Below are positions 6,160 to 7,279 of a stretch of DNA of 7,279 nucleotides, in pieces. Each line of letters begins with the position of its first letter. The stretch's first letter is position 1. The DNA lies in assembly GCA_011046175.1 (NCBI GenBank), contig DSBB01000412.1, positions 1 through 7,279 on the forward strand. Direction: 5' to 3'. Made by a program: the position numbers and the translations under genes. The notes beneath the pieces were generated by a model. The model ran no database searches. It worked only from the letters and a program-made list of their open reading frames with translations, and was not told where the DNA came from. Source of the DNA: Candidatus Hydrogenedentota bacterium. Its GTDB lineage: Bacteria; Hydrogenedentota; Hydrogenedentia; Hydrogenedentales; CAITNO01.

Positions 6160-7014
6160 CTATAAGTTGACCTTTTCCATGGCGGCGGTCAGGGCTGCGA
6201 TGCCTTGGGTAATGTCGCCAACGCGATTGTCGCCCGCTTCGCGCTCAAAGATATAGCCGCCGTCAAAATCGTTTTCTGCGAGGATGCGGACAAACGCGAG
6301 CCAATCCACTTCGCCCGTGCCAACAATCACTTCATCGCCCCACTGCCCTTTTACCGTGGCGCGCTTCGCGTCCTTTACATGCACCTGCTTCACCTGCGGC
6401 GCAAGCGCGCGAAGCGCGTCAATGGGGTCGTCCATGTCATACAAAATCATATTTGCGGGATCAAAGTTGACTGCAAGCGTGTGAGCGCCCCGCTTTTTCA
6501 TCTCATCCAGAAACATCAGCAGGGTTTGCGCTGTCTCCTGGCCCGTCTCCAGCAATAGCGAAACACCCGATTCGCCGAATATCTCCGCCAACTGCAACAC
6601 ACGACCGCTCAATTTGTCAAACTCGGGGTCCTTTGGGTCATGGGGAAGAAACCCGGCGTGAACGCTCACGTATTGAAGGCCCATCGCCTTTGCGGATGCC
6701 GCCGCGCCCGCGGCCAGTTCCAGGTTCTCATTCCAATATTCATCGAGCGCCACGCCGCCGGTTTTTCGAATGGTTTCCGGCGAGGTGTAGTCCTCGCCAA
6801 TGGTGGAAAACATGCCGGACACAATTTCAACGCCCGATGCGCCCAGCACCTCCCGGACGCCGTCCCACGCGCCCGGATCGTCTCGGTGCGGCACGAGTCC
6901 CAGCTGCACCTTTTTCACGCCGAGAGCGTTGACTTTCTCCGCCAAATCTTGGGGACCCGTCGCTTGAAGCGACCAACTGCAAACGCCGATCTGTTCTGGT
7001 GATTGTTTCTTCAT
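6160..7014 (-). CDS. Sugar phosphate isomerase/epimerase-family TIM-barrel protein
   Basis: A complete 284-residue cytoplasmic protein with no signal peptide, the usual length for the xylose-isomerase-like AP-endonuclease-2 fold (IolE/IolI, tagatose-epimerase relatives). Barrel strands are readable in order: IGVCSWSL (9-16), VKKVQLGL (33-40), VEIVSGMF (62-69), LQYVSVHAGF (113-122), VSLLLETG (151-158), LAVNFDPANM (180-189), VKQVHVKDA (208-216) and GGYIFEREAG (252-261). Glu156, Asp185, His212 and Glu257 are the expected divalent-metal ligands and all are present, so the enzyme should be active as an isomerase, epimerase or dehydratase on a keto-sugar or inositol-type substrate. The specific reaction cannot be assigned. 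ATG 7014 has GGAGG at 7023-7027, 8 bp upstream. It converges with the broken sialidase/sulfatase locus and has no same-strand partner inside the window. Confidence 0.92.
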   Translation of the reverse strand: MKKQSPEQIGVCSWSLQATGPQDLAEKVNALGVKKVQLGLVPHRDDPGAWDGVREVLGASGVEIVSGMFSTIGEDYTSPETIRKTGGVALDEYWNENLELAAGAAASAKAMGLQYVSVHAGFLPHDPKDPEFDKLSGRVLQLAEIFGESGVSLLLETGQETAQTLLMFLDEMKKRGAHTLAVNFDPANMILYDMDDPIDALRALAPQVKQVHVKDAKRATVKGQWGDEVIVGTGEVDWLAFVRILAENDFDGGYIFEREAGDNRVGDITQGIAALTAAMEKVNL

Positions 7015-7025
7015 GGTAAAAACCT

Positions 7026-7039
7026 CCGTTGCGCAACGG
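7026..7039. promoter_or_regulatory. Perfect 14-bp palindrome at the isomerase ribosome site, candidate operator
   Basis: CCGTTGC/GCAACGG is a perfect palindrome 11 bases upstream of the isomerase start and shares two bases with its GGAGG ribosome site. A central CG inside TTGCGCAA resembles the general shape of LacI-family operators, which often control sugar genes. No regulator gene is present in the window, so the assignment is an inference. Confidence 0.4.
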
Positions 7040-7142
7040 CGCTGTCCGTCGCCTGTTGGAAAGCCCTGACCGGTTCCTCCACTGGATTCCAGCCCTTGTT
7101 TACCTGAACGGCTTCCAGTTTACCATACCATTAAACAGGGCG

Positions 7143-7191
7143 CAACTCTTTTCGTCATTTCCGCGATTGTAGTCCGAAGCGAAAAGAGTTG
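7143..7191. repeat. 12-bp perfect inverted repeat with 25-bp spacer
   Basis: CAACTCTTTTCG (7143-7154) is exactly complementary to CGAAAAGAGTTG (7180-7191). Read on the plus strand, the right arm runs straight into GTTTTC, giving a terminator-like look. It could also be a two-half-site operator or a small structured leader for the isomerase transcript. The low GC of the arms contrasts with the surrounding genes. Confidence 0.55.
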
Positions 7192-7249
7192 TTTTCACGA
7201 TGATTTGTCAAAAGATTGAACGCCCGTCCTCAAAAAGAATATAACTGCT

Positions 7250-7269
7250 GACGCAAACAAGCGTCTTTT
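7250..7269 (+). terminator. Short hairpin plus T4 at the right edge
   Basis: GACGC (7250-7254) and GCGTC (7261-7265) enclose AAACAA and are followed by TTTT. The stem is only five base pairs and no plus-strand gene precedes it, so this may be chance. Confidence 0.2.
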
Positions 7270-7279
7270 GCAAATAAAA

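Larger units (their letters stand above)
7015..7279. other. Noncoding upstream region of the isomerase gene
   Basis: I see no convincing coding frame in these 265 bp. They should hold the isomerase promoter, on the minus strand. Candidate minus-strand boxes are TTGACA (7206-7211) and TATATT (7238-7243), but they are not correctly spaced with each other or with good partners. GTTTACC occurs twice on the plus strand (7098-7104 and 7118-7124), 20 bp apart, and TTCCAG occurs at 7087-7092 and 7113-7118. The larger dyads are listed separately. Confidence 0.5.

Noticed and set aside
6160..7014. Endonuclease IV (DNA repair) for the TIM-barrel gene
   Set aside because: Only the shared fold and metal ligands are present; length and strand motifs fit the sugar isomerase/epimerase branch better.

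Overview
This is a GC-rich bacterial fragment. It reads like a metagenome-type genome from the PVC group (Planctomycetota, Lentisphaerota, Verrucomicrobiota) or Hydrogenedentota. That guess rests on gene content (a TPR-fused SGNH hydrolase, a ceramidase-type hydrolase, BNR sialidase and sulfatase pieces, a sugar-phosphate isomerase-like TIM barrel) and not on any marker gene. No rRNA, tRNA, CRISPR array or transposase gene was found.

Left block (1-4757, minus strand). Four genes are read right to left and packed as one operon: a secreted neutral-ceramidase-family hydrolase (3504-4757), a class I SAM methyltransferase (2725-3501), a DPM/ArnC-like family 2 glycosyltransferase with two C-terminal membrane helices (1772-2728), and a membrane-anchored SGNH hydrolase with C-terminal TPR repeats (1-1775, running off the left edge). 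Spacing is 2 bp, then two 4-bp ATGA stop/start overlaps. Together they look like a module that builds or remodels a lipid-linked or cell-surface glycan, with sugar transfer from or to a polyprenyl carrier, methylation and ester or amide hydrolysis. The substrate cannot be read from the sequence. A 97-bp palindromic REP/MITE-like element lies inside the first 40 codons of the SGNH gene and is translated in frame.

Middle block (4758-6159). A 209-bp AT-richer divergent intergenic region separates the operon from a plus-strand sialidase-like gene. That gene is broken: after about 270 codons the sialidase homology ends, and within a few bases the sequence becomes the last 93 codons of a sulfatase in another frame. 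The simplest explanation is a deletion that removed the 3' part of a sialidase gene and most of a downstream sulfatase gene. A short hairpin follows, between the two convergent transcription units.

Right block (6160-7279, minus strand). An intact xylose-isomerase-like TIM-barrel protein (sugar phosphate isomerase/epimerase family) is preceded by a 265-bp noncoding region. This holds a perfect 14-bp palindrome touching the ribosome binding site, a 12-bp inverted repeat and a pair of GTTTACC direct repeats.

The most noteworthy points are the in-frame palindromic element, the sialidase/sulfatase deletion scar, and the loss of the catalytic serine in the ceramidase-like protein. I see no clear evidence of a wholly new defence or mobile system here.
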